Below are positions 8,045-13,815 of a stretch of 30,942 nt of DNA, one piece after another. Positions within the stretch are counted from its first letter, which is position 1, and every line of letters starts with the position of its first letter. Source of the stretch: a virus; IMG/VR virus record IMGVR_UViG_3300042924_001078, positions 1 through 30,942 of that record. One strand, written 5' to 3'. The translations under genes and the position numbers were made by a program. A model generated the notes under the pieces. The model had not been told where the DNA came from, did not search any database, and saw only the letters and a program-made list of their open reading frames with translations.

Positions 8045-8067
8045 AAAAAAGCCCCGGCTTATGGGGC
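8045..8067 (-). terminator. Intrinsic terminator ending the middle operon
   Basis: On the minus strand GCCCC, a 7-nt loop and GGGGC are followed by six T residues. This is a textbook Rho-independent terminator about 40 bp after the ninG stop. It separates the middle (replication/recombination) operon from the late operon. Confidence 0.85.
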
Positions 8068-8106
8068 AAAGGCACCGTCGAGGTGCTAAGGGTATTCCGT
8101 AGTGTA

Positions 8107-8670
8107 TCATGCCTTGTCGCGCATGGCCTTGAGTCTTGCTCGGTAGTCATCACGGACCTTCTTGATCTGCTCCACCGTGTACTTCTTGAGGTCATGCGGG
8201 CCTTCCAGGTAGTCAACTCCGTCTTGTCCGATCCGTCTGATTAACTCCACTCTGTAGGGAATCAGATTGCCGGACAAGTGGTTATTGCATGGAGCGCACT
8301 GCTTGTGGATGTTCTTCTCGTCAAACCTCAACTCTGGTGCGCTTCCTGTCGATCTGTAATGCCCTGCGTGATACTGGCCCTCATGGTGCCTGCCGCACGA
8401 TACGCATGGAAGATCGCTGTCTCTTTCTCTCACATAGGCATTAACCGCTGTCTGAGCCTCTTTAAGCCATTCTGAGCGCGTCTTGATACGCTCCCTAGCC
8501 TTCTTGGTCTCTTTGCGTTCTACGGCCCTCTTAGAGCGTTTTAGAGTTATTGTGCGCTTGCCAGCAACGATGAGTCCGCAGTCTGGTGAACACCATGCCA
8601 CTGGCCCTGGGAAGGTTTGCTCAGGCCTGAAGTATTGGCTGCACCCGCCGCACTTACGCTTGCTGTTCAC
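8107..8670 (-). CDS. ninG: NinG/Rap recombination protein
   Basis: This 187-residue protein matches lambda NinG closely in the core: WLKEAQTAVNAYVRERDSD, LPCVSCG, then GHYRSTGSAPELRFDEKNIH, KQCAPCNNHLSGNLIPYR and VELIRRIG. Two Cys pairs at the N-terminus (CGGC, then WCSPDC) form a zinc finger and CVSC/CAPC a second. NinG (Rap) is a structure-specific Holliday-junction nuclease acting with phage recombination. GTG at 8668-8670 is chosen as start because AGGAG lies 8 nt upstream and lambda NinG begins at the equivalent point; the open frame reaches 8706 without a ribosome site. It overlaps the upstream gene by 17 nt and is the last gene before the operon terminator. Confidence 0.93.
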   Translation of the reverse strand: MNSKRKCGGCSQYFRPEQTFPGPVAWCSPDCGLIVAGKRTITLKRSKRAVERKETKKARERIKTRSEWLKEAQTAVNAYVRERDSDLPCVSCGRHHEGQYHAGHYRSTGSAPELRFDEKNIHKQCAPCNNHLSGNLIPYRVELIRRIGQDGVDYLEGPHDLKKYTVEQIKKVRDDYRARLKAMRDKA

Positions 8671-9025
8671 GCGCCTTGCTCCTGAGCTTTGCAATATAGC
8701 AGGCATGGCAGATCATCAGGTTGCCGTACCGGACCTTTGCCTTGCACCCGTTGATGCACTTTCTTGCCTCACGCTCCTTGCGCTGTCTGCGCTCCTCTTG
8801 TGCTGTCTGGCGCATCTCAAAAGTGCGCTCTGTGATCTCAGCCTGAGTCCTTTGCTGGAACGTGGATACTCCGAAAGGTATGACCTTGACGCTGCCGGTA
8901 AATTTCGACAACGCTACTGCTAAGCAGTCCAGAAGCTCTCGCTCTTTTGGATCATCCTTCACTACTGCTGGACCGAAGAAGCGAATTTGAACGCACTCTC
9001 GATTCGTGGATTCAAGAATTGTCAT
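8654..9025 (-). CDS. Hypothetical protein with C-terminal zinc-finger motif
   Basis: This 123-residue protein starts at MTILESTNRECVQIRFFGPA with AAGGAG 7 nt upstream. The N-terminal part looks beta/alpha, followed by a strongly charged helix (ITERTFEMRQTAQEERRQRK) and a C-terminal motif, C-x3-C then C-x2-C (CINGCKAK ... MICHACY). This is probably one zinc site. It sits between ninB and ninG, where lambdoid phages carry small nin-region genes. I do not recognise the family. A nucleic-acid-binding role is plausible from the basic helix and zinc finger. Confidence 0.75.
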   Translation of the reverse strand: MTILESTNRECVQIRFFGPAVVKDDPKERELLDCLAVALSKFTGSVKVIPFGVSTFQQRTQAEITERTFEMRQTAQEERRQRKEREARKCINGCKAKVRYGNLMICHACYIAKLRSKAREQQA

Positions 9026-9173
9026 TGGCTCGCTCCTTGTCCACTTTCACTTTGTATCGGTTCTCGTTTATGGTTTTCCAGTCTTCGCCATCATTGTCAC
9101 GCAGTGCGTTACCTGGCGGAAGCTGCTGAATCTGTCCACCCAGCTTGATAAATTCCTCGACGTAATCTTTCAT
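9012..9173 (-). CDS. Small hypothetical nin-region protein
   Basis: This 53-residue protein (MKDYVEEFIKLGGQIQQLPP at the start, ending KERANDNS) is encoded between ninB and the zinc-finger gene. Its ATG overlaps the ninB stop (ATGA) and its 3' end overlaps the next gene by 14 nt. GGGAGG lies a few bases before the ATG. The sequence looks like a short helix then a charged tail, with no known motif. Tight coupling on both sides supports it as a real gene. Confidence 0.7.
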   Translation of the reverse strand: MKDYVEEFIKLGGQIQQLPPGNALRDNDGEDWKTINENRYKVKVDKERANDNS

Positions 9174-9601
9174 CGCGCCTCCCGATATTCATCAAATGCC
9201 TTCAGTGATGGGTCAGACCACTTTACGGAATGCTCTGCTCCGAAGGCGTAGATTATCTCAATTAACTGACTGAACTCTGGTTTGGTCATCTTAGACGTTC
9301 GCACTCCCATCACAACAAAGCCGCCATTGATCCCAGGCACCACATCTTGCTGCTTCCATGCCGCTGAGAATACTTCTTTCCAATCTTCCTTTTCCAGCTT
9401 TCTGCCGTACCACTCCACTTGTGTTGCTACATCCTGAAGCATAGGCCACAGCTTCGCATTCTGGTCGCTGCTGCGCTTTACTCTGCCCAGAGTGACAACC
9501 ACAGGCCCACCACGCAGACCTTTGAACAGGTTGTCCTGTATCCACTTCAACCCTTCGCCTGCGCCTTGCAGGTCAGATATTGTTCTGCTGATCTCGCTCA
9601 T
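9170..9601 (-). CDS. ninB: NinB recombination mediator
   Basis: This 143-residue protein matches lambda NinB (Orf): VVVTLGRVKRSSDQNAKLWP, DVATQVEWYGRKL, W-K-E-V-F, AAWKQQDVVPG, FVVMGVRTSKM and FGAEHSVKWSDPSL. NinB binds SSB-coated single-stranded DNA and helps load annealing proteins, so it should work with the Sak-type annealase and SSB of the early operon. The start is in an ATGA overlap with the preceding small gene, and its stop overlaps the following small gene. Length agrees with the family. Confidence 0.95.
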   Translation of the reverse strand: MSEISRTISDLQGAGEGLKWIQDNLFKGLRGGPVVVTLGRVKRSSDQNAKLWPMLQDVATQVEWYGRKLEKEDWKEVFSAAWKQQDVVPGINGGFVVMGVRTSKMTKPEFSQLIEIIYAFGAEHSVKWSDPSLKAFDEYREAR

Positions 9602-9729
9602 TCAAGCCTTCCCCGTAAGTGTTTAATCTCAATCTCAAGCCGCACTCGACGCTCAACGTCATCATCACACAAGTCTTTCTCTGCGACCTTTTCAGCAATG
9701 GCGTAGCAGATAAAGTTCTGGTCAATCAT
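9598..9729 (-). CDS. Small hypothetical protein
   Basis: This 43-residue protein (MIDQNFICYAIAEKVAEKDL, then CDDDVERRVRLEIEIKHLRG and a short end) overlaps the methyltransferase stop and the ninB start by ATGA junctions, so it is translated by coupling. It is predicted to be almost entirely helical, with a heptad-like second half (VERRVRLEIEIKHL) that could dimerise. No family is recognised. Confidence 0.65.
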   Translation of the reverse strand: MIDQNFICYAIAEKVAEKDLCDDDVERRVRLEIEIKHLRGRLE

Positions 9730-10579
9730 TTGACTGTTGCTCCTGATAAAATCCTGAATACTGTTGCTGCCACGATTGGAACCTGTCCGTTTCCAATGGC
9801 TTTAAGTCTGTCCACCCTAGCGGCCACCCCATCAGCCACTCGACCCACAGGGGATTCAATGCCCCAGATATGTCCGACACGCTCTGCGAAAGCATGATCT
9901 GTTTCCCCTTCTCTTGCCTCCGCTGGATCGCTCCCGAACCAAGATTGCCCCTGTCCCTGTTGTCGCTGGCTTGTGGTGTCGGCCATTTGCGGGAATACGC
10001 TACCGCCTCGGAAAGGTTGTGGCTGTATCCTCTCTCCAACACTTTCTCCGCTTGCATGGGGTCTGATGTTCCCTTGTGGTCGCAAGCAGTTGGAGTCGGC
10101 CAGAAGCCAGAACCTGTCTCGTTTATGGGGCGCTCCGCAGTCGGATGCTGAAACAATACACCATTCACAGTCATACCCCATCTCGGTAAGGTCACCGATG
10201 ACCATTGCAGCGCCTCGTCCCACAAGCATTGGTGAGTTTTCCACGAATGCGAATCTAGGTCGTATCTCACCGATAATTCGTGCCATGTGCTTCCACATAC
10301 CTGATCGACTGCCTTCAATTCCTGCGCCCCTTCCTGCGCTGCTGATGTCTTGGCATGGAAACCCGCCCGAAACAACGTCAACAATTCCTCGCCACGGCTT
10401 TCCGTCAAAGGTCTGAACGTCATCCCAAATCGGGAAAGGCGGGAGAATGCCGTCATTCTGTCTGGCGGCAAGTACGCAAGCTGGGTATGGTTCCCATTCA
10501 ACTGCACAGACTGTTCGCCATCCAAGTAGCCCCCCCCCAAGTATTCCTCCACCAGCGCCTGCGAAAAGAGCCAACTCAT
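9722..10579 (-). CDS. Overprinted Trp-rich protein inside the methyltransferase gene
   Basis: This 285-residue frame begins 28 nt inside the methyltransferase gene and stays open to 4 nt beyond its stop. It has its own ribosome site, AAGGA 7 nt before ATG, better spaced than chance would suggest. The product begins MSWLFSQALVEEYL and carries MTAFSRLSRFGMTF (42-55). It has two copies of a W-P-T-P-x-A-x-D motif (FWPTPTACD 159-167, KWPTPQASD 198-206) and ends with LNPLWVEWLMGWPLGWTDLK (241-260). I recall free-standing phage proteins with the same PTPxAxD and NPxWVEWLMGWPxGWT signatures, often loosely called methyltransferase-like. That suggests a real family rather than a shadow frame. Function is unknown; a partner or regulator of the methyltransferase is a guess. 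Confidence 0.6.
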   Translation of the reverse strand: MSWLFSQALVEEYLGGGYLDGEQSVQLNGNHTQLAYLPPDRMTAFSRLSRFGMTFRPLTESRGEELLTLFRAGFHAKTSAAQEGAQELKAVDQVCGSTWHELSVRYDLDSHSWKTHQCLWDEALQWSSVTLPRWGMTVNGVLFQHPTAERPINETGSGFWPTPTACDHKGTSDPMQAEKVLERGYSHNLSEAVAYSRKWPTPQASDNRDRGNLGSGAIQRRQEKGKQIMLSQSVSDISGALNPLWVEWLMGWPLGWTDLKPLETDRFQSWQQQYSGFYQEQQSND

Positions 10580-10607
10580 TTAATTTTCCTTGATTAGATT
10601 GCGTCAT
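9726..10607 (-). CDS. DNA cytosine-5 methyltransferase
   Basis: This 293-residue C5 methyltransferase transfers a methyl group from SAM to cytosine in DNA. Conserved motifs are all present: motif I LFAGAGGGILGG (14-25, SAM), motif IV GGFPCQD (81-87, nucleophile C85), motif VI FVENSP (121-126), motif VIII KRDRFWLLA (162-170) and motif X AIGNGQVP near residues 270-280. The segment after motif VIII serves as the target-recognition domain; its site cannot be read from sequence. No restriction endonuclease neighbour is seen, so it is a solitary phage methyltransferase, probably protecting phage DNA from host restriction. GAGG lies 6 nt before the ATG. Almost the whole gene also encodes a second protein in another frame (9722-10579). 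Confidence 0.94.
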   Translation of the reverse strand: MTQSNQGKLNELALFAGAGGGILGGGLLGWRTVCAVEWEPYPACVLAARQNDGILPPFPIWDDVQTFDGKPWRGIVDVVSGGFPCQDISSAGRGAGIEGSRSGMWKHMARIIGEIRPRFAFVENSPMLVGRGAAMVIGDLTEMGYDCEWCIVSASDCGAPHKRDRFWLLADSNCLRPQGNIRPHASGESVGERIQPQPFRGGSVFPQMADTTSQRQQGQGQSWFGSDPAEAREGETDHAFAERVGHIWGIESPVGRVADGVAARVDRLKAIGNGQVPIVAATVFRILSGATVK

Positions 10608-10999
10608 TTCACGCCTCGATAGAAAACGTGATCACTGATCTTCGCCACCCGCTGCCCTGTGTGCGCCCAGCCAGGGTTCACTCGCGTTGCGTGATAGTGC
10701 GTTGCCTCGCCTACTATCGGTGCCGATCTGCCTTCGTACACTGCCCTTGCAATCAACTGGGCTACTCGCCAGGACACATCATCTTCCGGCTGGTCACTCT
10801 TGCCGTCACAGTAGAAACTGAACTGGCACTGGTATCTATCCTCGCCACCATCGTAGACAACTGAACAGGCGTCATCAGGGTATCGAGGATCATGGACACG
10901 GTTAATGACCACCTGAGCAACAGCGTACTGTCCAGCAATAGGCTCGCCCCTAGCCTCGAAATATATCGCAGTAGCTATACACATGATTTCGTACAGCAT
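10604..10999 (-). CDS. SleB-type cell-wall hydrolase
   Basis: This 131-residue protein resembles the hydrolase domain of SleB/CwlJ (Hydrolase_2). Supporting segments are AIYFEARGE with the probable catalytic glutamate, AVAQVVINRV, CSVVY, CQFSFYCDG, ATHYHA and VNPGWA. These enzymes cleave peptidoglycan, probably as lytic transglycosylases. ATG at 10997-10999 shares a base with the upstream stop (TGATG); a GTG one codon earlier is possible. The end overlaps the methyltransferase start (ATGA). No signal peptide is evident. Its position in the middle operon, away from the holin/endolysin pair, is odd; it could remodel the wall early, assist lysis, or be carried in the virion. Confidence 0.85.
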   Translation of the reverse strand: MLYEIMCIATAIYFEARGEPIAGQYAVAQVVINRVHDPRYPDDACSVVYDGGEDRYQCQFSFYCDGKSDQPEDDVSWRVAQLIARAVYEGRSAPIVGEATHYHATRVNPGWAHTGQRVAKISDHVFYRGVK

Positions 11000-11226
11000 C
11001 ACAGACCCACCCTTTCTGACAGAGACTTTTTATCGGTCGCCATGTAGTAGCAAGCGAAGTTCTTTCCGTTCTTTCTCACCGTCACGGTTTCAATTTTGTG
11101 ACCCTGCTCTTTTAGCTCAAATATCCTTGCGCCAAGCCTGAAGCTGCCAAAAAGACTTAGGGCGTCGATAGGTGTCAGTGTGCTGCCTGATTGCAGGTGT
11201 CTAAGTATTTGTACGTTCTGGCTCAT
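10999..11226 (-). CDS. Small helix-turn-helix protein (HTH_39-like)
   Basis: This 75-residue winged-helix protein has the pattern ILRHLQSGSTLTPIDALSLF, then G-S-F-R-L-GARIFELKEQGHKIET, then a beta wing (VTVRKNGKNFACYYM). This matches the small phage HTH_39-type domain seen next to replication genes. It probably binds DNA. A GGGG-rich ribosome site lies 6 nt upstream and overlaps the TAG stop of the preceding gene. Its last base is the first base of the hydrolase ATG. A role in regulating the middle operon or in replication is possible, not shown. Confidence 0.8.
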   Translation of the reverse strand: MSQNVQILRHLQSGSTLTPIDALSLFGSFRLGARIFELKEQGHKIETVTVRKNGKNFACYYMATDKKSLSERVGL

Positions 11227-11235
11227 GGATCACCC

Positions 11236-11958
11236 CTATTTGAAAAGTTGTTTTAGTTGTTCAATGGCTGCTGTATTTCGTTTCTTCGTTTCGTCAAGAT
11301 TTTGACGGACAGGCTCAGGTGCGCTCAGTACACCATTGATTATTTGATTTACTCTCTTAATTCCTTGCGGATTGATTTCACTTTGATGAGCCAGCAAAAG
11401 GTCATTGCGCCCTATTGATTCATAGAATCGTTCGTGACTTTCAACTGGCAATAATTTTATGGCATGGTCAATAGTAATCCTCTGCTTTCTGACCGCCTCG
11501 GAAATAGCAGGCTCTCTTCCCTGCTTGTCAAACCCAAGGCTTACAATCCAGCGAACAGGAACTCTATCCGCCCTTGCTTTTGACACAGTGCGCTCATAGG
11601 TCTCTTTAAACGCCATCCTCGCAGCAATGCTGTCGCCAGCCTCTAACAATGGAGATGCCACAGCAATTGCCTCCTGCATTTCTAGGGTCATTGGCGAGCT
11701 TTCCATTTCGTTCTTTGGAAACAATGCCCAGGCTTCCTCTGCCCCAGGCCGTCCGTCATCAAGTCTAGAAATAATCGAGGCAAGCGTTAGCCGCCCCTGA
11801 TGCTCCCTGCGTAGCCTGGAAAGCGCACCAAGCACAGCATCCTCTGGATATCCTTCCAGTTCAGCGCACATCACTTGAGCCGCTGCTGCGCTCATTTCAG
11901 TGCCGCACAACTCAGCAGTAACAGCCAGCTCCTGTATGATTCGATTGCTTACACTCAT
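11236..11958 (-). CDS. Replication-associated protein, putative helicase loader
   Basis: This 240-residue protein directly follows the replication initiator with an ATGA overlap, the place of lambda P or other helicase loaders. The N-terminal helical domain (AELCGTEMSAAAAQVMCAEL, then EGYPEDAVLGALSRLRREHQ, GRLTLASIISRLDDGRPGAE, EEAWALFP) is a pattern I recall from phage replication-loader proteins, with G39P-like loaders as an analogy. No Walker motif is seen, so it is not an ATPase loader such as DnaC. The C-terminus is charged and helical. The assignment rests mainly on context. Confidence 0.6.
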   Translation of the reverse strand: MSVSNRIIQELAVTAELCGTEMSAAAAQVMCAELEGYPEDAVLGALSRLRREHQGRLTLASIISRLDDGRPGAEEAWALFPKNEMESSPMTLEMQEAIAVASPLLEAGDSIAARMAFKETYERTVSKARADRVPVRWIVSLGFDKQGREPAISEAVRKQRITIDHAIKLLPVESHERFYESIGRNDLLLAHQSEINPQGIKRVNQIINGVLSAPEPVRQNLDETKKRNTAAIEQLKQLFK

Positions 11959-12845
11959 TTCACGCTCCCCTGATTTGTCAACATTGCCGCGAATGGATTG
12001 CTTGCCGTCCTGTCAGTCTGCCTTGCGATTGTCTGGGTTACCTTGCGCCCCGTTGCCCATTCAGTGCGTAGCTTTTCAGCGTCAGCCAACAGGCAGTTAA
12101 CAGAGTGCATCCTTGCCACATAAAATCCGTTGCTATGCTGAACAAAGAACGCAGCAACAGGCGGAGCATCCTCAGACCCAAGGCGGTCAACAAGTTGTGA
12201 AACCTGAGCTGAAGTCTTGGCGTTGCGAACAGGATCAATCCCGTACCTTGCAAAGTAGGCATCTGAGTAAGCCTTCCATGTCTCGCCGCCCTTGGATTGC
12301 GTTTTAACTTTCTTCGCAACTGGCTTGGCTGGCAGCGTCGATAACGAAGTGTCGGCGCAAACCGGCGCAGCCGGAACAAGGGAATCAGCAATCAGTGAAT
12401 CAGGTTTCAGGTATCCGGAATCAGGAATCAGTGAATCAGGAATCAGGGATTCTTTAACGGGTACATTCCAGTTGCTTAACGGTGCTTTAACCGTTATTGC
12501 ACAACTAGCTGAATCCTCTGGTATTTCTGGAAGCTCGCTTTGCTTCTCCGTCTTGTGAGGAGACTGGTGCTTACAGAAGTTAACCACCTGAATAATCGCT
12601 ATTCCGCCAGCTTCGTAACGGTGGATAAAACCTAGTCGTGCAAGCTCCGTTAGGTAACCGTTAAATAACGGTAAATCTCGGTAAGGGAAAATCTCGGCTT
12701 TGATTCTCAACGGCCTGTCCTCAAGCCTTCCTTCGCGGTCAGCCAGGCACCAGAGGCCAGTGAACAAAATAGTCAGCAAGGGATCAGCAACCCCAAGTAA
12801 CTCGTTTTTGTAAATAGATGGTTTAATGTTACGTGCGCGTGCCAT
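11955..12845 (-). CDS. Replication initiator protein (lambda O-like role)
   Basis: This 296-residue protein begins MARARNIKPSIYKNELLGVA with AGGAAG 6 nt upstream. The N-terminal 100 residues (LLTILFTGLWCLADREGRLE, RPLRIKAEIFPY, LTELARLGFIHRY, IIQVVNFCKHQSPH) are a winged-helix domain common to phage replication initiators. A disordered linker (about 100-180), containing the repeated SLIPDS peptide, leads to a C-terminal domain (TWKAYSDAYFARYGIDPVRN, SAQVSQLVDRLG) like those contacting helicase loaders. The linker DNA holds iteron-like repeats (12381-12447), as in lambda O where the origin lies inside the gene. It is the second gene of the middle operon and should recruit the loader encoded next. 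Confidence 0.78.
   Translation of the reverse strand: MARARNIKPSIYKNELLGVADPLLTILFTGLWCLADREGRLEDRPLRIKAEIFPYRDLPLFNGYLTELARLGFIHRYEAGGIAIIQVVNFCKHQSPHKTEKQSELPEIPEDSASCAITVKAPLSNWNVPVKESLIPDSLIPDSGYLKPDSLIADSLVPAAPVCADTSLSTLPAKPVAKKVKTQSKGGETWKAYSDAYFARYGIDPVRNAKTSAQVSQLVDRLGSEDAPPVAAFFVQHSNGFYVARMHSVNCLLADAEKLRTEWATGRKVTQTIARQTDRTASNPFAAMLTNQGSVK
12381..12671. repeat. Iteron-like cluster, candidate replication origin
   Basis: Two 24-bp direct repeats (12381-12404 and 12417-12440, one mismatch) lie 36 bp apart, each built of tandem AATCAG units, and further AATCAG units continue to 12447. To the right are at least seven TAACGG/CCGTTA boxes: 12455-12460, 12477-12482, 12488-12496 (TAACCGTTA, palindromic), 12616-12621, 12647-12652, 12655-12663 (palindromic) and 12666-12671. 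Direct repeats inside an initiator gene parallel the lambda origin in gene O. Origin activity is inferred. Confidence 0.5.
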
Positions 12846-12850
12846 ATAAT
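12822..12850 (+). promoter_or_regulatory. Candidate promoter for antisense RNA
   Basis: A perfect TATAAT (12845-12850) sits 17 bp after a weak TTTAAT (12822-12827) on the plus strand, overlapping the start codon of the initiator gene. Transcription would begin near 12857, just before the terminator at 12872-12918. Confidence 0.4.
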
Positions 12851-12856
12851 CTTCCT

Positions 12857-12918
12857 GTGTATTGATACTCTAAAGCCGCCAATCTCCCCGCGAAGGTGTA
12901 AGGCGGCTTTGTTTTTTC
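12857..12918 (+). ncRNA. Candidate short antisense RNA over the initiator leader (OOP-like)
   Basis: A promoter-like element and a strong intrinsic terminator on the plus strand bracket about 60 nt that contain no gene. All neighbouring genes are on the minus strand, so the terminator needs a plus-strand transcript to end. The RNA would be complementary to the untranslated leader of the initiator mRNA, next to its ribosome site. Lambda OOP RNA (about 77 nt) is a precedent for a small antisense RNA near the replication genes. The start position is approximate. Confidence 0.4.
12872..12918 (+). terminator. Intrinsic terminator, plus strand
   Basis: AAAGCCGCC (12872-12880) pairs perfectly with GGCGGCTTT (12902-12910) around a 21-nt loop and is followed by GTTTTTT. 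The T-run is on the plus strand only, so it terminates rightward transcripts and should not stop the leftward middle operon. Confidence 0.75.
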
Positions 12919-12953
12919 TAGCACTTAATCCCACCAGCCTGCTGCTCACCCAA

Positions 12954-13151
12954 TCACGACCGTGACTGGTCAGGCTGGGGGAAATCTTTCCCTTCCAGGT
13001 AATCAGACAACAGTTTCAACATCTTGTAGCTTCCATCTGTTTTGCCGTTGTACATATTAGATAGGTGCGCTCTCGTAAATCCAATCCTCCTAGCAACCTC
13101 TGCTAAGTTCCTGTCTTGCAGCCTTCTTCTGATCTCCGTTATGTCGAGCAT
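12954..13151 (-). CDS. Small Cro/XRE-like HTH regulator
   Basis: This 65-residue protein has a clear helix-turn-helix (LAEVARRIGFTRAHLSNMYN, residues about 16-35) followed by a third helix pair (YKMLKLLSDYLEG). Length and layout are those of Cro-like repressors. It is the first gene of the leftward middle operon, immediately beside the interlocked divergent promoters, so it most likely binds there and sets the balance between early rightward and leftward transcription, including its own. AAGGA lies 6-7 nt before the ATG. No larger CI-type repressor is present in the window, so this may be the only transcriptional switch protein. Confidence 0.8.
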   Translation of the reverse strand: MLDITEIRRRLQDRNLAEVARRIGFTRAHLSNMYNGKTDGSYKMLKLLSDYLEGKDFPQPDQSRS

Positions 13152-13178
13152 TATTTATCCTTTTACGCTAACTTGCTG

Positions 13179-13219
13179 TTGACAGGGCGTATAATCCCAC
13201 CTAGTATGCTCCTTGTCAA
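13179..13219. promoter_or_regulatory. Interlocked divergent promoters (early/middle switch)
   Basis: Rightward: TTGACA (13179-13184), 17 bp, TAGTAT (13202-13207). Leftward: TTGACA on the minus strand (13214-13219), 17 bp, GATTAT (13191-13196). Each -35 sits at the start site of the other promoter, so RNA polymerase cannot occupy both at once. The outer ends form an inverted repeat, TTGACA followed by RGG. The first serves the plus early operon, the second the regulator and middle operon. Confidence 0.7.
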
Positions 13220-13242
13220 TAACAAAACGAGAGCGAAAGAAA

Positions 13243-13458
13243 ATGACACCAAAGCAGACAGACCTGCAATTCTGGATTGACAGCTACCAGTTCTGGCGCA
13301 AAGCAATAGGAACTCGAAACGGCTTTGCGTCAATGTATCGCTTGAACATTGCTCGAAAGAATCTGGCAAAAGCCATCCGCGAAGCTGAGAAGAAAATAGG
13401 CCGCGAGCCTCGCACACTGCCGCGCCTTGGCTGCGTACAGTACATAGGAGCTAAATAA
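13243..13458 (+). CDS. First early protein, hypothetical
   Basis: This 71-residue protein (MTPKQTDLQFWIDSYQFWRK at the start) is basic and mostly helical, with an aromatic-rich first helix and an amphipathic Lys/Arg/Ala second helix (IARKNLAKAIREAEKKIG). A TTG ten codons upstream keeps the frame open, but it lies at the predicted transcription start, so the ATG is preferred even though its ribosome site is only a purine-rich GAGAGCGAAAG. As the first gene after the rightward promoter it is the earliest expressed product and may act on the host. No family is recognised. Confidence 0.7.
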   Translation: MTPKQTDLQFWIDSYQFWRKAIGTRNGFASMYRLNIARKNLAKAIREAEKKIGREPRTLPRLGCVQYIGAK

Positions 13459-13700
13459 TGAACGAGAATCGAGTGTTTGCAGACCACCGCGAGTGGGTGG
13501 TCCAGTGGGAAACAGGGTATTGGAATAATGGTGGATGCGACTTCCCAGTGATTGAAGTTGTAAGCATCCACAGCACAGACGAAGAAACTTTCGAGATTGT
13601 TGCTGATGTCACCGACGAAATTGACGGGACAAAGTTGAGCAATCAAATATACAGGGCTTTAGAGCTAGACTTGGCACTGGAGCGAGCTAATGAACGCTGA
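13458..13700 (+). CDS. Early hypothetical protein
   Basis: This 80-residue acidic protein (MNENRVFADHREWVVQWETG at the start) has AGGAG upstream and shares one base with the preceding stop (TAATG). The N-terminal half looks like a beta sheet with many aromatic residues (EWVVQWETGYW, FPVIEVVSIHS, FEIVADVT), the C-terminal half is a helix (QIYRALELDLALERA). The pattern suggests a small alpha/beta fold. Function is unknown. It lies in the early operon before the nucleotide and recombination genes. Confidence 0.75.
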   Translation: MNENRVFADHREWVVQWETGYWNNGGCDFPVIEVVSIHSTDEETFEIVADVTDEIDGTKLSNQIYRALELDLALERANER

Positions 13701-13815
13701 ACAGTGGTGCGTAGTAACCGTATTGGCAGTGCCAGCACAGGAGCAGGTAAGCGCCACGGCGCGGGAGGTGGGAGATGAAACTGACATTTGCCAACAGAAT
13801 AAAGATTGCCGTTGA
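13690..13815 (+). CDS. Possible small overlapping early protein
   Basis: A 41-codon frame (MNAEQWCVVTVLAVPAQEQV at the start, ending NKDCR) begins with GGAG 7 nt before its ATG, overlaps the previous gene by 11 nt and fills the 74-nt gap before the next start. Its last 41 nt lie inside the next gene. The chain of overlaps typical of this operon supports it, but the codon content is unremarkable and no family is recognised, so it may be spurious. Confidence 0.4.
   Translation: MNAEQWCVVTVLAVPAQEQVSATAREVGDETDICQQNKDCR

Noticed and set aside
7957-8045. Plus-strand reading frame across 7957-8045 with an acidic, protein-like translation ending at TAA
   Set aside because: It has no start codon or ribosome site after an upstream in-frame stop, and it crosses the late promoter.
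12381-12447. Possible CRISPR-like array
   Set aside because: The repeats are short, tandem and lie inside a coding region without unique spacers; they fit origin iterons.
12292-12558. Plus-strand frame with repeated SGISESGI-like residues opposite the initiator gene
   Set aside because: The repetition comes from the AATCAG iterons read on the other strand; there is no ribosome site and no protein-like pattern outside the repeats.
13190-13195. Perfect TATAAT on the plus strand inside the switch region
   Set aside because: No acceptable -35 lies 16-18 bp upstream, and it overlaps the leftward -10; the rightward start is better explained by TTGACA with TAGTAT.
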